Source of the DNA: Arthrobotrys musiformis
Taxonomy: Eukaryota > Ascomycota > Orbiliomycetes > Orbiliales > Orbiliaceae
Reading direction: 5' to 3'
Assembly (NCBI GenBank): GCA_036971715.1
Contig: JAVHJL010000007.1
Location: 1-64,000, forward strand
Length of the DNA: 64,000 bases
Positions 1-10,777 of the stretch are shown here, piece by piece. The position numbers and the translations under genes are program-made. The notes beneath the pieces are model-generated. The model was not told the origin of the DNA. It worked only from the letters and a program-made list of their open reading frames with translations, and ran no database searches. The stretch's first letter is position 1; each line of letters begins with the position of its first letter.

Positions 1-44
1 TCTCGCTTAATTTAAACTAAACCTTTTAAAGGTTAGTTTTAAAA

Positions 45-1205
45 ATGGAGAACATACCAACTAGTTCATCTTTGGATGAACTAGTATTAGCGACACAGGG
101 TTTTAAACCTGTTCACCACAAAAAAAGACAGAGAAGACAGGTATCGGTAGATACAATTGATTCAAGGGAAGAAATAAATAGAGAAGATCTGTTTCTGGAA
201 ATTAAAAGGTTGAATGACCTTCTAAAAGAAAGAGTACAGGAGGTAGAAGACCTAAAGCAGGAAATAAGAGAGTTGGAGAGAAACAACACAAAAAAGACAT
301 ACGCCCAAATCGCCCAGAAAACATCAAAAACACCAAAAAAACAGGAAATAACCCAAAAACACCAAAAAACGCATAAAACGCAAAATCTACAAAATCCACA
401 AAATCCACAAAATTCAAAAATATCAATTAACCAACGAAGGTTAATTATTCCCAGAAGTACCACGGAACCTCCCATCCAAAAACCAAATATCTTCAGAGAA
501 AAAATAAATAAAATTCTCAAAGAGAAGCCCAATAACCCAGAATTAATTATTTCTGGGATTTCTCTAAATCCAAAAGGGAATCTAATTTTGATTACCCATG
601 AGAACACCAAAAAAGAAGATATTCTGGAATACAAAGAAGAAATCTATCAAGAACTCATCAAAATAGATGAACACATACAAAGACCTTCCAAAATAGAGAG
701 CTGGGGGTTCTTAGTTGTACACGGGATTTCTAGAGATCAAAAAATGGAAGATCTCAAAAAAGAGGTGGAAACAGACAACACAATCAAATTGGTTAACAAT
801 CCGAGATGGTTGATTAAGGAGGAAAAATTAGAAGGGAAGAAATTCTCTTCTATAGTAATTGCCACAAAAACAAAAATGGAGGCAATAGAAACACAAAACA
901 GAGGATATATTTTTCTAGGAGGTGAAAAACTCAAAACAGAAAGATATATTAAATTCTCTGGAAACAATAGATGTACAAATTGTCAAAAAACTGGCCACTA
1001 TGCATTAAATTGCAGAAATGAATCAGCCTGCGAAATTTGTGCTGGAAAACACAAAACAATTAATCATTTGTGTAATATATGCCAGGAAAATAAAAAGTCC
1101 TGTGACCATATAAAATACAAATGCATTAATTGTGGAGGAGAACATGGGGCAAAAAATTCCTTATGCCCTAAAAACAAAAAACAAAATATCACCTTAAATG
1201 AATAG
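45..1205 (+). CDS. LINE ORF1: gag-like RNA-binding protein with zinc knuckles
   Basis: 386 residues. By family it should bind the element RNA in a cytoplasmic ribonucleoprotein and act as nucleic-acid chaperone. Residues ~46-80 are charged and heptad-like (EIKRLNDLLKERVQEVEDLK), a likely coiled coil for multimerisation. They are followed by a low-complexity Lys/Gln/Asn/Pro segment to ~130. The C-terminus carries a clear CCHC knuckle, CTNCQKTGHYALNC (C310, C313, H318, C323), and two further Cys/His clusters (CEIC... near 329 and CINCGGEH...C near 360-374), the multi-knuckle layout usual in I/Tad1 ORF1. The ATG at 45 is the first in frame. The stop overlaps the ORF2 start by 8 bp, which suggests reinitiation. 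The sense strand is strongly A-rich. Confidence 0.93.
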   Translation: MENIPTSSSLDELVLATQGFKPVHHKKRQRRQVSVDTIDSREEINREDLFLEIKRLNDLLKERVQEVEDLKQEIRELERNNTKKTYAQIAQKTSKTPKKQEITQKHQKTHKTQNLQNPQNPQNSKISINQRRLIIPRSTTEPPIQKPNIFREKINKILKEKPNNPELIISGISLNPKGNLILITHENTKKEDILEYKEEIYQELIKIDEHIQRPSKIESWGFLVVHGISRDQKMEDLKKEVETDNTIKLVNNPRWLIKEEKLEGKKFSSIVIATKTKMEAIETQNRGYIFLGGEKLKTERYIKFSGNNRCTNCQKTGHYALNCRNESACEICAGKHKTINHLCNICQENKKSCDHIKYKCINCGGEHGAKNSLCPKNKKQNITLNE

Positions 1206-4200
1206 GGATATTTTAAAAATAATACAACACAATTGTAGAAGATCTACAAATATAATGCAGTCAATCTTAAACTCTGCATTAATTTACGACAACACGGATT
1301 TAATTTTCCTACAAGAACCGTGGTTCTCAAAGGAAAATACTACAATTACACACTCAGGGTTTAAACCAATTTTTTCAAACCCAAAAACCAACGAAACCAA
1401 CAAAAACCGAAATAGGGTAATTACTTTTATAAAAAAGAATTTACCCTACGAGATCACAAACCGGGAAGATTTAATTAAAGATGAGGACTGCCAGATAATT
1501 GATTTTAAATCAAACAAATTTGGGGAAATCAGATTTATTAATATCTACAACGAAAAACAACAAAATACGGAAAATGGTGAATATACAGTAAATCGACTCT
1601 TTAATAAGATCAAAGATTACTGCACCAAAAAAACATTATTAATCGGAGATTTTAATGCTCATCACTCTTTATGGAACCCTGAAATTAAATTTAATTTAAG
1701 AGCAGGAAAAATAATAGAGTTGATCGAAGATAAAAATCTACAATTAATAAATAAAAATGGCATACCAACTTATTATAATGTCAGGAAAAATAATAAATCT
1801 GAATCCTCAATCATTGACCTATCTTTTGCAACCATTAATTTAAAAGAATTAATTATGGATTGGAAAATAGATGAAAAAATTGATACAGGATCAGATCATG
1901 AGGTAATCTCAATTAAAATAAAACCAAAAGAAAATGACTTAGTAGACAACCCTTTGTCAACTAACAAATTTAATTGGAATAAAACTAATTGGGAAAACTT
2001 CGAAAAAGAATTATTAAGTCTAGATAAAAATCTAGATAAAAATAATTTATGGAAAGATCGCCTTTTTTCATTTTATGAGAAAAGAGAAGATCTAGAAAAT
2101 AATTTGGAAGTTGCAACATCTCTTTTTCAAAAAAATATAATTTTGGCAGTAGAAAGATCTACACCAATTTTAAAAATAACACCAAAATCAAAAATTTGGT
2201 GGAATGAGGAAATTGAAAAAACAAGAAAAGAGATGTTGCAACAAAAAAGGACATGGAAATTAAATAGGACCCAACAAAATTGGGAACTATTTAAAATCAA
2301 AAGGAATAAACATTTTAGAGAAATTAGATCCTCTAAGGAGAAATCCTGGACTAATTTTCTAGAAAATGCAAAAGACAAAGAAATATTCCTAGCGCTTAAT
2401 TTTTCTAAACCTAGAAAAATCCAAAAAATGCCAAATCTAATTTATGAGGACAGGAATGCCCTTAATTTTGAAGATAAGGCAAAAATATTAAGAAAGGCGT
2501 TATTTCCAAAACCACCAAATTATACAAAAACAACAAATCCACTGTTACCAGTGGAAATAACAATTAACAAAAAGTTAATGGAATGGAAAAAGATAAGAGA
2601 TAGTGAAATCAAAGAAGCTATCTTCTCATCCAATTCCAAAAAAGCACCAGGACCAGATGGAATTAATTTTCTATGTCTAAAAAGGGCTTACGAAATTATA
2701 CCGGGAAGATTTAATGATTTATTCAAACAATTATTAAATTATGGGTACCATCCAATATGCTTCAGAGAAGCAATTGGGGCAATTTTACCTAAACCAAATA
2801 AACCGGATTATAATATTCCAAAAGCTTACAGAATTATTAGTCTCCTAAATTGTTTAGGAAAAATATCAGAGAAAATAATAGCAAGAAGAATAGCCTTCTT
2901 ATCAGAAACTAATAAAATTCTAAATCCAGAACAAATTGGAGGCAGAAAACAAAGATCTGCAATTGATGCAGCTTTGTCATTAGTTCATGATATAGAAATG
3001 GCTAATTCAGAAAAGTTAAAAACCTCTGTTTTATTCCTAGACGTTAAAGGGGCTTTTGATAATGTTTCAAAGGAAAGATTAATTAATACCTTAGAAGACA
3101 TGAAGTTCCCCAAACGATTAATTTCGTGGATTAATAATTTTATGTCCAAAAGATTAATTAAACTGGCCTTCGATGGACAAGTAGAAAAATTAAAACCAGT
3201 TGAAACTGGAATACCACAAAGTTCCCCAATATCCCCAATTCTTTTTCTATTATATTTAACACCACTATTTAATTTATTAGAACAAAAAACGCCTTCTATC
3301 ATTAAACCATCTTATATAGATGATTTGGCGTTAATTGCAACTAATAAAAAAATAGAAACAAATATATATGAATTAGAAGAAACTGCAAAAATAGCCTTTA
3401 ATTGGGCTGCAGATAATGCAGTAGCTTTTGATGACATAAAATCAGAGCTAATTCATTTTAAAACAAATTTAAAAAAGAAAAATGAATTTGGGGAATTAAA
3501 TATTGAGCTACCAAATGGTACAATAATAAAACCTACCAACAATATAAGGTGGTTAGGTATATATTTCGATATGAAATTGAATTTTAAACACCACATTAAA
3601 ATAAAAACAAGTGCAGCAAATAAAATTTTAAATTTTATCAAGGCACTTGCTAATTCAGAAAAAGGACTTAAAACTAAAGCGATAATACAATTGTATAAAA
3701 GCTGCGTTTGTTCTATTTCCGACTATGGGTCTGAAATATGGTGGAAAAACCAAAAACAACAAAATGTTTTGAAAGAATTTAAATTAATTCAAAATAAGAT
3801 GTTGAGAAAAATAACAGGAGGCTTCAAAACAACTCCAATAAATATATTGGAAGTTGAGGCCTCTATTTTACCACCAGAAATAAGACTAAATGGGATACAA
3901 AGAAGGTATGCCCTAAGATCCCTTTTTCTTAATAAAAATCATCCAATAAAAAAGAGATCTCCAGAGTCATTCCCACCAGAATTTAATTTTGGAAGAGAGG
4001 AAACAGGACTGGGACCTTATTTAAAATGGAATGAAAATAAAAAAGAAGGGGACAAAAAAGAATATGCCTCCACACTGGACAGAATACTATCAAGAATTAA
4101 TTTCTTGATAAACCCATATACAAAAATTGAGGAATTAAATATAAAATTCAATCCACCTTGGATTGAAAATAAAATTAATTTCCTCATAAATAACGTACCC

Positions 4201-5235
4201 AAGGACTTAGAAGCAGAAAACCACAAAAATAAAAAAGAAGTTGAACTAAATTCTAGGGAAAACTTACTTATTTATACAGACGGTTCTATGCTGGAAATAG
4301 AAAATAAAAATAATAAAAAAAAGAATAATAAAAATAAAAAAGAAAAATCCTTGGGGGCTGGAATTTATGGAGAAATAGATAATAAATCTATTTTCGAAAT
4401 TTATTTTAGTTTGGGAAAAAGTATGGAGGTATATGATGCAGAATTAATTGCTTTAAGGAAAGGGTTCGAAAAATCCTTTGAAGTAATTAATAAAAATAAA
4501 GAGGTGAAGAATATTTATTTCTTCACCGACAACCAGGCTGCAATAAAAAGGTTACAAAACCTAAATTTAGGGCCTGGTCAGGAGACAACTTCAGAAATTT
4601 GGGATATGGCAAATGAATTAAATTCTAGAAATATTAACATATTTATAGAATGGGTCCCAGGTCACTCTGAAGTTGTTGGAAATGAAAAGGCAGATTACTT
4701 AGCCAAGGAAGCTGCAAAAATAAAAAAGAAAAGCCTATTCAAGTCCTTCGCCTATTTAAAAAGAAAAATTAAAGAAAAGGACTTACTAGAATGGGAAGAA
4801 AAATACAAAAAACAAAAAAACAGGCCAAATTATATTAATAGGCCAAAGTTAAAAAGAAATAAGATATTTACTAAGTTTAGTAATAATTTTGTTTCTTCTT
4901 TAACTCAACTGAGGACTGGGCATGGGTACTTTAACAGTTATTTATATAAAATTCCAAATTCTGGAATTTTAAATAAAAACTGTACATGCAGAAATAAGCC
5001 TCAAACACCAAAACACTTAATTATGGAATGCAAAATCTATAATGAAGAGAGAGAGGTATTAAAAAGGAAACTCAAAAAAGCTAATAAACAATTAGATTAT
5101 TACTTTTTATTATTTAATAATGAAGGTATGATCTTTTTGGAAGAGTTCCTAAATAAAACAAATATTGCAAAAAGAAAATGCAATAAAAATCCTAAAAATG
5201 ATTATTTCACAGGATGGGGAAATCTGGAAGTTTGA
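1198..5235 (+). CDS. LINE ORF2: endonuclease, reverse transcriptase, RNase H polyprotein
   Basis: 1345 residues, the enzyme for target-primed reverse transcription. The N-terminal exonuclease/endonuclease/phosphatase domain has IIQHNCRRS, FLQEPWF, GDFNAHHSLW (~150) and GSDHEVI (~231). The reverse transcriptase has KAPGPDGINFLCLK, QIGGRKQRSAIDAA, FLDVKGAFDN, GIPQSSPISPILF and the catalytic YIDD (~706; YIDD in place of the commoner FADD). RNase H has IYTDGS (~1027), YDAELIALRKG, FFTDNQAAI (~1110) and WVPGHSEVVGNEKADYLAKE (~1154), so the catalytic Asp, Glu, Asp and His/Asp residues are present. A C-terminal CxC...HxxxxC motif (~1262) is typical of Tad/I elements. It starts at an ATG overlapping the ORF1 stop. 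All key residues look intact, so the protein could be functional. Confidence 0.95.
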   Translation: MNRDILKIIQHNCRRSTNIMQSILNSALIYDNTDLIFLQEPWFSKENTTITHSGFKPIFSNPKTNETNKNRNRVITFIKKNLPYEITNREDLIKDEDCQIIDFKSNKFGEIRFINIYNEKQQNTENGEYTVNRLFNKIKDYCTKKTLLIGDFNAHHSLWNPEIKFNLRAGKIIELIEDKNLQLINKNGIPTYYNVRKNNKSESSIIDLSFATINLKELIMDWKIDEKIDTGSDHEVISIKIKPKENDLVDNPLSTNKFNWNKTNWENFEKELLSLDKNLDKNNLWKDRLFSFYEKREDLENNLEVATSLFQKNIILAVERSTPILKITPKSKIWWNEEIEKTRKEMLQQKRTWKLNRTQQNWELFKIKRNKHFREIRSSKEKSWTNFLENAKDKEIFLALNFSKPRKIQKMPNLIYEDRNALNFEDKAKILRKALFPKPPNYTKTTNPLLPVEITINKKLMEWKKIRDSEIKEAIFSSNSKKAPGPDGINFLCLKRAYEIIPGRFNDLFKQLLNYGYHPICFREAIGAILPKPNKPDYNIPKAYRIISLLNCLGKISEKIIARRIAFLSETNKILNPEQIGGRKQRSAIDAALSLVHDIEMANSEKLKTSVLFLDVKGAFDNVSKERLINTLEDMKFPKRLISWINNFMSKRLIKLAFDGQVEKLKPVETGIPQSSPISPILFLLYLTPLFNLLEQKTPSIIKPSYIDDLALIATNKKIETNIYELEETAKIAFNWAADNAVAFDDIKSELIHFKTNLKKKNEFGELNIELPNGTIIKPTNNIRWLGIYFDMKLNFKHHIKIKTSAANKILNFIKALANSEKGLKTKAIIQLYKSCVCSISDYGSEIWWKNQKQQNVLKEFKLIQNKMLRKITGGFKTTPINILEVEASILPPEIRLNGIQRRYALRSLFLNKNHPIKKRSPESFPPEFNFGREETGLGPYLKWNENKKEGDKKEYASTLDRILSRINFLINPYTKIEELNIKFNPPWIENKINFLINNVPKDLEAENHKNKKEVELNSRENLLIYTDGSMLEIENKNNKKKNNKNKKEKSLGAGIYGEIDNKSIFEIYFSLGKSMEVYDAELIALRKGFEKSFEVINKNKEVKNIYFFTDNQAAIKRLQNLNLGPGQETTSEIWDMANELNSRNINIFIEWVPGHSEVVGNEKADYLAKEAAKIKKKSLFKSFAYLKRKIKEKDLLEWEEKYKKQKNRPNYINRPKLKRNKIFTKFSNNFVSSLTQLRTGHGYFNSYLYKIPNSGILNKNCTCRNKPQTPKHLIMECKIYNEEREVLKRKLKKANKQLDYYFLLFNNEGMIFLEEFLNKTNIAKRKCNKNPKNDYFTGWGNLEV

Positions 5236-5549
5236 AAAAATGAAAAGGTTCCGGAAATGAGATATATCATTTTAATATTACATCAAAGTGGATGGGTAAG
5301 AACAACAGATATACGACATTGTTCTTTTAATGGGAAAAAAGAAGAAAGAGACAAAAAGGGTTAGAAGGAACCTCAAAAAACAAAAAACAAAAATAAAAAT
5401 AAAAACAAAAAACAAAAATAAAAAATGATTTTATGTAGTTTTCATTTTTAATGAGGAGCGAAAATCATGTATTTTAATTTCTTTTCCTTCATTCCGCCAT
5501 AACCGAAAGGTTGCATGCGTGTATGATAAATAATAATAATAATAATAAA
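5236..5549 (+). other. LINE copy A 3' UTR and TAA tail
   Basis: Noncoding 3' part of the LINE. It holds an A-rich simple stretch of CAAAAAA-type units (5373-5425), then a block with the inverted repeat ATGATTTT (from 5426) / AAAATCAT (from 5461), then a GC-richer end containing CCGAAAGGTTGCATGCG, and about six TAA repeats. The last ~110 bp is almost identical in copies C and D, although the rest of those copies is heavily mutated. This is the segment the reverse transcriptase would have to recognise. A structural role for the inverted repeat is inference. Confidence 0.8.
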
Positions 5550-5589
5550 AGAAAAAAAGAAAAAAAGAAAAAAAATCTTATTAAAAAAC

Positions 5590-7160
5590 CGAACTTCGAA
5601 AATACCATAACTTTTGAATAGAATATCCAAAACCAAATAAAAGTATACCAATTAAAAGAGTGGGAAAAACTAAACAAAAATATCATAAAACAAAAAAAAT
5701 ATATAAAGACTGATATAAAATAATTATAATAAAAAAATATAAAAATATTTATAATCATTTATTATATAAAAAAAAGGTTTTTTGCCTAATTTAAAACTAA
5801 ACCTTTTAAAAATTAATTTTAAAAATAAAAAATATATTAAGTAGTGTATTTTTAAATAAACTAGTGATATAAAATTTTAAACTTGTTTATTATAAAAAAA
5901 GATAGAAAAAATAAATATTAATAAATATAATTAATAAAAAAAAAAAAAAAAAAAGATTTATTTCTAAAAATTAGAAAATTAAATAATTTTTTAAAAGAAA
6001 AAGTATAAGAGATAAAAAACCTAAAGTAAGAAATAAAAAAGTAAAAAAAATATTAAAAATAATATAAAAATAATATATACTTAAATAATCTAAAAAATAT
6101 TAAAAATATTAAAAAAAATAAAACATAAATTAAAAATACTAAAAAATATATAAAATACAAAATTTACAAAATCCAAAAATATCAATTAACTAATAAAAGT
6201 TAATTATTTTAAAAAATATTACAGAATTTTTTATTTAAAAATTAAATATTTTCAAAAAAAAAAAAATAAATAAAATTCTTAAAAAAAAATCTAATAACCC
6301 AAAATTAATTATTTCTAGAATTTTTTTTAAATCCAAAAAAAAATTTAATTCTAATTATTTATAAAAATACTAAAAAAAAAAATTTTAAAATATAAAAAAG
6401 AAATTTATTAAAAATTTATTAAAATAAATAAATATATATAAAAATTTTTTAAAATAGAAAGTTAGGAGTTTTTAATTATATATAAAATTTCTAGAGATTA
6501 AAAAATAGAAGATTTTAAAAAAGAAATAAAAATAGATAATATAATTAAATTAATTAAAAATCTAAAATAGTTAATAAAAAAAGAAAAATTAAAAAAGAAA
6601 AAAAAAATTTATAATAATTATTACAAAAATAAATCAATTTACAAAATTTATACTAGAAAATATAAAATAATAAATCATTTATATAATATATATTAAAAAA
6701 AAAATTTTTTTGTAATTATATAAAATATAAATATATTAATTATAAAAGTGAATATAAAGTAAAAAATTCCTTATATCTTAAAAATAAAAAACAAAATATT
6801 ATTTTAAATAAATAGAGATATTTTAAAAATAATATAATATAATTATAAAAAATTTATAGATATAATGTAATTAATTTTAAATTTTATATTAATTTATAAT
6901 AATATGGATTTAATTTTTTTATAAGAATTTTAATTAATTTTGTTAAATCTAAAAATAAATAAAAATCAAAAAAAATAATAAATCTAGATTTTTAATTATT
7001 AACTTATTTTTTATAATTATTAATTTAAAAAATTAATTATAAATTAGAAAATAAATAAAGAAATTAATATAAAATTAAATTATAAAGTAATTTTAATTAA
7101 AATAAAATTTAAAAAAAAAATTTAAAAATTACAAGATCTTTTTTTCAAAAAAAATATAAT
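5590..7160 (+). mobile_element. LINE copy B, RIP-degraded, truncated by chromovirus insertion
   Basis: Begins with the LINE 5' UTR (CGAACTTCGAAAATACC, also at the start of copy D). It follows copy A through ORF1 and the ORF2 endonuclease to the position equivalent to ~2141 of copy A, where an LTR starts abruptly at 7161. Differences from copy A are nearly all C-to-T and G-to-A, with stops throughout and some internal deletion (for example around 6630-6660 and 6950). Its 5' end lies head-to-tail behind the tail of copy A with only A/G-rich filler (5550-5589) between. The missing 3' half was not found elsewhere in the window. Confidence 0.85.
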
Positions 7161-7826
7161 TGTTACACCTTGCCCAGGTCTCCTTGGCAGAATTCCCAAA
7201 TAAGTTTAGCACCTTACTGGTTTTTTAACTCTATTAATTCAGATTTTTTAAAAGGAATAATTAGTATTTAATAGAATTAATAAAGTTATATATAGAAAAT
7301 ATAATATAATTAAATAAGTATAAGATTTATAGAATTATTTAAGATTTTACTATTAAATAGTAAACTAGTAAAGATAGTTAATAAGTTAATTAATAAAATT
7401 TTAAGAAAGATTTAAGAACTACTATTGTTTAAGAAGATTTTAAATAATACAATTTTTATATAAAAAATAAATTATATATAAAATTATTATTTGTTTAGTT
7501 ATTTATTGTTTATTTTTTAGAAATAAATATATCAACAAGTAATAAGCTATTATACATATATTATAATAAATATTACATAAGAAATAAGATAAATTAATAA
7601 GTTAGATTTCTGTTGGTTGAATAAAACTAAATATATTATGTTAAATAATATATTTTATATGATACAAGAAATAGATTCATTTCCTCTAAACAAATATTTA
7701 CAAAATAAATAAATAAATTATAAACTAAATCTTTTTATAGAATAAATGGAGTATAGAATTAGAAGTATATTTATTACATTAAGTCATATACCTAATTAAA
7801 ATTAGTCATATAATATAATTGTAATA
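7161..7826 (-). repeat. LTR of chromovirus fragment G0
   Basis: 666 bp. The outer end starts TGTTACACCTTGCCCAGG on the plus strand, nearly unmutated. The inner end, equivalent to ...GGGCGTGACA, has been converted by transitions to ...TAATTGTAATA. In coding orientation the LTR runs TGTCAC...TAACA. Confidence 0.85.
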
Positions 7827-9156
7827 TTATTTTTTTTTTTAAAAAAAATTTTATTATATAAAATTCTTATACAAAAATATTTTATGAATAAAAAATAAAG
7901 CATTTAAAAATATTAGATTTATACAAAAAAATTTTATACAATATATTGTATATATAGGAAATTTGGTTAAGGAATTTTATTATATAAGAAATCTATCAAG
8001 GAAATAGTCTTATATTAAAAATACTATAAATAATAAATTTTATACTATATATAAAATTATATAAACATAATAGTATATAAATATAATTAAACTTATTAGA
8101 AGTTAGAAATTAAAATTTAGATTTTTAAATATTCCTATACTTAACAATTTAGTATATAAAATTAGATATATTTAAATAATATTTTTAAGTAAAAACATAT
8201 CAAAAAATAATACTTTATTTTAAAGTTATAAAAAAGAAAATTTAAAAAAAATAAAATAAAATAAATAAAAATTAAAAGATAAAATTTAGTTTTTAAAAAT
8301 AAATATTAGAATTTTAAGAAAATCTCTAGAAATTTTTTGATAAATTTAATATTATTGTGTTAAAATATAAATATTATTAATAGGAAATATAAGTTATTAT
8401 TAATAAATATTATAAAAATATAACTTATATTAAAATAAAGTTAAAATTATTAGAAAAATTAAAAGATTTTAGTTTTAAAAAAACTAAAATTTTTTTAATT
8501 CTTTAAAAATTAGTAAATTATTATTATATTTTAAAATTTATTTATAAAAAAATAATAAATTTCAATTTAAATTTTTATTTAATAAATAATAAAAAAACTT
8601 TTAATATAAAATTTAAAAATAAAAAGTATTTAAAATGTATAACTATAAAATAACATTTTTAAAAAAATTTTATACTAAATAATTTAGATTTTTTTAAAAA
8701 TATTATAGAAAATTTTAATTTTTTAGTAAAACTTTTTATAAGAAGTATATATAAGAAATTAAATTTATAAATAAAATAATTTTTTTTTTATTTTTTATTT
8801 TTAATAATATATATAATTATATTTTATTAAAATATTTTTCTTTAAATATATTAGATTACTAATAACTAATATTTTATTTATAAATTATATTATTTAAATA
8901 ATGTATATTAATATATTTTTAATAATTTCAATATATTGTATGGATACTTTTTTGTTTATTAAAAAAATTAAAAAAATATTAAAATAAGGAATATAAATGG
9001 TACTTAATAAATTATATATGTGGTTAGGGGTATAAATAAGTAAAAATTATAAAATAATAATAATTTTAAAATGATATTAATTTTAAATTTTTTTAAATTA
9101 TTTATATTTTTTTTTAATTTTATAATATTTTGTTAAATAAATATTTTAAGTTACTT
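7161..9156 (-). mobile_element. Chromovirus fragment G0 (3' LTR plus 3' end), RIP-degraded
   Basis: Same Ty3/Gypsy family as G1-G4, coding strand minus by alignment with G1. It keeps the left (3') LTR at 7161-7826 and about 1.3 kb of adjacent internal sequence matching G1 from 11443 to ~13110, including the region with the opposite-strand frame. Alignment with G1 stops near 9156, shortly before a sharply different unmutated sequence. The other LTR and the pol region are not present here. Insertion was into LINE copy B; the base run before the LTR is ATAAT, but no partner duplication was found. Confidence 0.8.
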
Positions 9157-10777
9157 TATCGACTGTTCTGAGTGAAGCGAAGAACAGAAGCGTTTAATAA
9201 AAAACTGAAATAATAATAGAAGAATTGTATTCTGAAATTTAAATAATTTTTTTTTAGTATAGAAAAACAGGGTTTTATTATTAGTTTATAATTTTTTAGT
9301 GGGAATATTTGTGTTTTATATAGATGGGCTTTAAAATTTAAGTGTATTTAGAAATTGATTTATTAATTATAAGTTTAATATTTTTTTAATTAGTATTTTT
9401 ATTTTAAGAAGTTTTTATTTATTTTTTAAATAATAAATGATAGGATTTATTATAAAAATAATATTAGTATATTATTACATTTGATTGATTAGCTTTAAGC
9501 GCTTTAAATATATTTAAGATTATAAACTTTATATATATATTATATCTTAGTTTATATAATGCATATATAAGATTTTCCTCTTATATAGTAGTATTTTCTT
9601 AACAATATTTTTTTTTTTTTAAAAAAAAAAAATCGAAAAGAATATAATAGTAATTAAATTATAATTTATCTTAGAAATCTTTTTAAAAAATTAAGAAATA
9701 AATAAAGGAAATTAAGTTTTTTTATCCTCATTAATACTATTTTTTTATAATATAATCTTAAATATTATTCCTATTAAAAGAATTCTTTTTAATAAATTAT
9801 TATTTTATTAAAAAAGAAGTTTTTAAAGTTGTGGTTTAAGAAATTTTTTAAGCTTAAAGGTTTTTTAAGAGATAGTTTAAAATTTAAGTATATTAAATTT
9901 TTAAATATATTTTCATTACATAGATATATCACCTAGATTTTTTTGATTTTATCCCAAATCTTCTTTAAATTAACATTCTTCCAAATAAGCTTAATAATGA
10001 AGTTCAAGAAAAATAATGTAATTTTAGAGTTTTTAATTTTACTTTTTTTAATTTTTGATGATTTAGAATTTTAGTAGTTATTTAATTTTTTTTTAATTTA
10101 AGCATGTAGAACTTAAGTTAGGTAGCTTTTATTTAAGTAGATATTTCTATATAATTTAATTTTGTTTATATATATTTTTTTATTGTAAAACAGTTTAATT
10201 AATTTTATAAGTTTTTCTATAAAAGTATTTTGTTTTATATATAATAAATGTGTTAAAAGGAAATATAGCCTTTTAAAATTGTTTTTGGGTTTTTTATATA
10301 GTTTATACTTTATAATATAATTATCTTTTATCTATATATTTAAGTTCAGGTAGATTATTAATTAATTAGAAAATAAATATTTATAGATTATTTTTGATAA
10401 AAATTTAGTATTATAGTAGATAATATTATTTGTTTTGTTTATATTGATTATAATAATAATAGTTAATATATTATTAATGTATTTATTATATAATAGAATG
10501 GATTTATCTTTTTTTATATCTTTTTTACTTTAATTAATATAGATATTGGTAAAATTTAGTATATATATTATTTTTATAGTTAACCTAGATTTTTGTTTAT
10601 AGTATTAAATATTGCTATTATTATTTGTAAATAAAAAGACTATGTAATTGTTATTTATAATATATAATTTATTTGCTAGTATTACTTTTACCAAATATAT
10701 ATTTAATAGGTTTAGTATATATTTAATTATTGATTTTATTATTAATTTAGGTAAAAAATTTATGAGTATATTAAAAT
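9157..10777. mobile_element. Unidentified RIP-degraded repeat X, left part
   Basis: Begins where chromovirus G0 stops aligning. The first ~75 bp is unmutated and contains the inverted repeat CTGTTCT (9163-9169) / AGAACAG (9181-9187). The rest is AT-saturated with no frame I can identify. It is interrupted at 10777 by chromovirus G1 and probably resumes at 20409. An unmutated edge is what other repeat ends in this window look like, so I infer that 9157-9165 is the terminus of another element; read on the minus strand it ends ...CTCAGAACA, which would suit an LTR end. That identity is unproven. Confidence 0.4.

Larger units (their letters stand above)
1..5549 (+). mobile_element. Tad1/I-like LINE retrotransposon, copy A, coding-intact
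   Basis: Non-LTR retrotransposon with two overlapping intact frames (ORF1 45-1205, ORF2 1198-5235), a 3' UTR and a (TAA)n tail at about 5531-5548. Compared with copies B and D, whose 5' ends start about 235 bp before the ORF1 start, roughly 190 bp of 5' UTR lies left of the window. Domain order (gag-like zinc-knuckle ORF1; endonuclease, reverse transcriptase and RNase H in ORF2) and the TAA-repeat tail fit the I/Tad1 group common in filamentous fungi. Unlike copies B-E it shows no RIP damage: neither frame has a stop and its motifs are complete. Clade placement is by motif, not by phylogeny. Confidence 0.93.
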
